Below, piece after piece: positions 6,231 through 8,059 of a DNA stretch of 8,059 bases. The DNA is from Anaerolineales bacterium (GTDB taxonomy: Bacteria; Chloroflexota; Anaerolineae; Anaerolineales; E44-bin32). The stretch spans positions 1 through 8,059 of the forward strand of contig JAUWFP010000086.1 of assembly GCA_030606845.1 (NCBI GenBank). Direction: 5' to 3'. Each line of letters begins with the position of its first letter. Position 1 is the first letter of the stretch. The notes below the pieces were generated by a model. The model worked only from the letters and a program-made list of their open reading frames with translations, ran no database searches and was not told the origin of the DNA. Position numbers and translations under genes: made by a program.

Positions 6231-6320
6231 CTCGCAATGACAAATACTTGGAGGGTTCTTTATGCCACGAACGAGATTCTTCGCTTCCTGGCGTCGCTCA
6301 GAATGACATTGACGAGGATC
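6231..6320. repeat. Repeat pieces: tail unit and CTTCG-head unit
   Basis: CTCGCAATGACAAATACTTG at 6231-6250 matches the tail of the 1017-1171 repeat (CTCGAAATGACAGGTACTTG) with three differences. It is followed by a head unit at 6272-6308 starting ACGAGATTCTTCGCTTCC and ending TCGCTCAGAATGACA. That unit has the internal ATTCT/AGAAT pairing expected of the family. Here the units are shuffled relative to the 814-1171 field. Confidence 0.6.
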
Positions 6321-6364
6321 CTGTCATTTCGAGCGAGCCGTGAAACGGCGACCGAGAAATCCCT
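6321..6364. repeat. Inverted copy of repeat hairpin 1107-1150
   Basis: The reverse complement of 1107-1150 matches here at 42 of 44 positions. The hairpin is kept: ATTTC/GAAAT outside, GCCG/CGGC inside around TGAAA. One mismatch lies in the hairpin loop, which leaves pairing intact. The copies lie about 5.2 kb apart in opposite orientation on either side of the cupin-ubiA-moeA operon. Confidence 0.8.
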
Positions 6365-6475
6365 ACATTGGATCTTTGATAGCCGCAGCTATCGAACTGA
6401 AAAGATTCCTTCCCTCAGATCCTTCGGCAGCGAAGAGACTAGGCATCCTCGCTTAACGAGTGCTAGAATGACCCT
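6365..6475. repeat. Hairpin and degraded repeat head before the membrane gene
   Basis: GATAGC (6378-6383) and GCTATC (6388-6393) form a 6-bp hairpin with a CGCA loop. A degraded head unit from about 6441 (GCATCCTCGCTTAACGAG...AGAATGACCC) then runs right up to the ATG at 6476. No promoter or ribosome site stands out, so the gene's start signals must lie inside repeat-derived sequence. Confidence 0.45.
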
Positions 6476-7294
6476 ATGCGTGGTGATCTACCCCAACCCG
6501 ACCGCGACCGTCTCAGCACGCTAACGGCGCTGGTGATCCTGAGCTATGCCTTAATTCGAATCGTGGTTCTGCCTATCTTCTCGGCGGAGCTCACTTTCGC
6601 AGGTTTGATCTTCGAATTCAAGGTGGATACTCGCCTGATCATGTTGACTCTTGCTGCGGCGCTTACGGTTGCCGGGGCAGACTGGTTGCTCCGTTCCCAC
6701 CCATCCTTGAAATCAGGCGAGCGGACATTCGAGCATTGGATCGTCCCTGGCTTGACCGCCCTTGCGGCGGGGATCATCCTGACACGCTTGCCGGAAGGGC
6801 CTGCACTTTGGGTTGGCCTGGTAGCTGGGGCTGCACTCTTAATGGCGGTGCTCCTGGCGGAGTTTTTAATCCACGATCCAACAGACCCTCGACATGACCT
6901 CGCCGCGTTGGTCTTGAGAACCCTGGCCTACCTTCTCATGGTCGGCATTCTGTTCACAATGCATGCTATTGATTTACGCTCGGTATACCGTGTCCCGCTT
7001 TCGTTGGTTGTTATCGCTGTCATCAGTTGGCGACTACTGCAGCTTTCTACATCCGTCGACGGCCAGGCTGTTGTTTCCGCTCTGATCGTTGGTGGGATCT
7101 CAGCACAGCTTGTTTGGGCATTGCACTACTGGCCTCTGCCCTCATTTCGATTCGCTTTGATCGTAGGTTTATTTGTTTATATATGCAATGGATTGATGGA
7201 GACTTTGCGCGCTGGGGAGATGAGCAGAGCACGACTGATCGAGCTTGCCTCTGTCGCCATCGTTGGTTTAACAGGGATCCTCGTGTTTTCGTGA
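6476..7294 (+). CDS. Multi-pass membrane protein, possibly DUF5656-like
   Basis: This 272-residue protein is dominated by about eight hydrophobic segments, roughly 14-34, 54-72, 87-104, 109-131, 143-166, 171-189, 197-216, 224-243 and a C-terminal 254-271 (one may not span). It has no signal-peptidase site, catalytic motif or known transporter signature. Short charged loops such as FKVDTR (48-53), HDPTDPRHD (133-141) and RAGEMSRAR (245-253) separate the helices. The overall look recalls the DUF5656-type membrane proteins of Chloroflexota, but this is from memory of the family's style, not a match. The chosen ATG lies directly after a repeat and has no Shine-Dalgarno, so translation may be leaderless or start elsewhere (GTG at 6533 is an in-frame alternative). 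It is the only plus-strand gene and converges with the plsY-like gene. Confidence 0.8.
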   Translation: MRGDLPQPDRDRLSTLTALVILSYALIRIVVLPIFSAELTFAGLIFEFKVDTRLIMLTLAAALTVAGADWLLRSHPSLKSGERTFEHWIVPGLTALAAGIILTRLPEGPALWVGLVAGAALLMAVLLAEFLIHDPTDPRHDLAALVLRTLAYLLMVGILFTMHAIDLRSVYRVPLSLVVIAVISWRLLQLSTSVDGQAVVSALIVGGISAQLVWALHYWPLPSFRFALIVGLFVYICNGLMETLRAGEMSRARLIELASVAIVGLTGILVFS

Positions 7295-7362
7295 CAGCAG
7301 TTCGTCCAAGAATGTTCGCCTCTTTATCTCAAGCAACGCTCAAAGCTTGCCGCGAAACATCC

Positions 7363-8059
7363 CTAAGATTCCTCTGACCCGGTCAAGTCCGTCTCTTGCT
7401 GCGCTTTTTCGTGGTCATCTTTGATTTTATTACGAGCACGCCACCCTACAAGTCGCTCATCCCCATTCAATAACCGTTTGATATTCGGGAGCAATGCCCA
7501 GATCACTATTAATTCTGCCAGTATTGCATAGCCAACATACGCCCAAGGGCCGAGGCCGAGCGCTGCCCGGATAGCGAAGATGATCCCGGCCAAGAATGAC
7601 ACGCTCATCGTTGTCACTGAAGCGTAGCCAATGCCATAGAAGATCGCGCCCACAAGTGGAAGGATGATTAACCCTGCCGGTGGCCATAATCCCACTGCCG
7701 CGCCAAAAGAGCACGCGCCACCCGCTCCACCCCGCAATCTAATCTTGCCGTCTTCTCGCTGGAGCAGGAAAATGGAATAGTTGTGTCCCAGAATCGCAAG
7801 GGCTCCGGCGACTGCCTCGATCCAGGGTTCTCCTCCGCCTGTTAAAGCACGTGCGACCCAAACCGCTAGAGCAGCCTTTAAGACATCCGCAATGGCGGTT
7901 GCGGCGCCCGCCCAAACACCGGCGACACGCATTACGTTTGTCCCCCCAGTCCTACCGCTATACCACTTAGTGATGTCCCGTCTTCTAACGAGCCTCACCA
8001 TTATTAATCCGACAGGGATCGATCCCAGTAAATACGCTGCTATGAGCGCGATGATACTC
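7363..8059 (-). CDS. plsY: PlsY-like glycerol-3-phosphate acyltransferase (5' end outside)
   Basis: PlsY is a membrane enzyme that moves an acyl group from acyl-phosphate to glycerol-3-phosphate, the first step of phospholipid synthesis. The frame stays open to the window edge; the first 19 visible residues (SIIALIAAYLLGSIPVGLI) include the family hallmark GSIPxG, so the internal ATG at 8001 is not the start. In the 231 visible residues are GSIPVG (12-17), motif 1 SGRTGGTNVMR (34-44), GHNYS (91-95), a motif-2 loop GGAGGAC (110-116), YASVTT (145-150) and motif 3 PNIKRLLNGDE (191-201). The loop lacks the Lys of the usual GGKGVAT, and the motif-3 His position is Leu, so it may be a diverged paralogue with altered activity. 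Some residues are inserted before motif 2 (REDGKIR), and a polar C-terminal tail of about 25 residues is added. Only a few N-terminal residues should be missing. Confidence 0.85.
   Translation of the reverse strand, partial: SIIALIAAYLLGSIPVGLIMVRLVRRRDITKWYSGRTGGTNVMRVAGVWAGAATAIADVLKAALAVWVARALTGGGEPWIEAVAGALAILGHNYSIFLLQREDGKIRLRGGAGGACSFGAAVGLWPPAGLIILPLVGAIFYGIGYASVTTMSVSFLAGIIFAIRAALGLGPWAYVGYAILAELIVIWALLPNIKRLLNGDERLVGWRARNKIKDDHEKAQQETDLTGSEES

Noticed and set aside
6140..6524. Plus-strand open frames 6140-6343 and 6222-6524
   Set aside because: Both consist of repeat-derived sequence (RFLASLRMT, FRASRE), and the second overlaps the start of the membrane-protein gene in another frame.
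7330..7349. CAAGC...GCTTG hairpin between the convergent genes as a terminator
   Set aside because: The stem is only 5 bp with a 10-base loop, and neither strand has a following U-tract.
1..8059. CRISPR arrays, tRNA or rRNA genes, transposases and defence systems
   Set aside because: The only regular repeats are the 203-bp-period pair, which lack CRISPR spacing. No tRNA cloverleaf or mobile-element protein was seen on either strand.

Overview
The window looks like chromosomal DNA from a moderately GC-rich, uncultured-type bacterium, most likely Chloroflexota (Anaerolineae or a relative). This is an inference from three things: a MoeA fused to a molybdate-binding-like domain beside a second MoeA, a membrane protein resembling Chloroflexota-restricted DUF families, and many REP-like repeats of the 'CGCTTCGCTCAGAATGAC' type common in such genomes. 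No phage, transposase, CRISPR, rRNA or tRNA gene was found.

Layout. Positions 1-228 are non-coding and hold a strong minus-strand intrinsic terminator (6-45). A second hairpin (46-82) and a TATAAT box directly abut it, so a very short structured RNA may be made here. A Bcp-type peroxiredoxin follows (229-702, minus). Positions 720-1226 are repeats: two 155-bp direct copies 203 bp apart. Next is a tight minus-strand operon read from 5834 down to 1227: an RmlC-like cupin protein, a UbiA-family prenyltransferase, MoeA, and MoeA fused to a PBP-like domain. Junctions are a 4-base overlap, a 1-base gap and a 39-base gap. Positions 5886-6475 are again non-coding, with repeat pieces and a large inverted-repeat element. 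A multi-pass membrane protein (6476-7294, plus) converges on a PlsY-like acyltransferase (7363-8059, minus) whose 5' end lies outside the window.

How the genes fit together. The two MoeA proteins belong to the last step of molybdenum (or tungsten) cofactor synthesis, inserting the metal into adenylylated molybdopterin. The fused PBP-like domain suggests that the second one also binds oxyanion or senses metal. Why a membrane prenyltransferase and a cupin are translationally coupled to them is not explained by known pathways and is the most unusual biological feature here. The peroxiredoxin (peroxide defence) and PlsY-like protein (phospholipid synthesis) are separate housekeeping-type genes. 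The two repeat fields carry nearly identical 44-bp segments in opposite orientation on either side of the operon.
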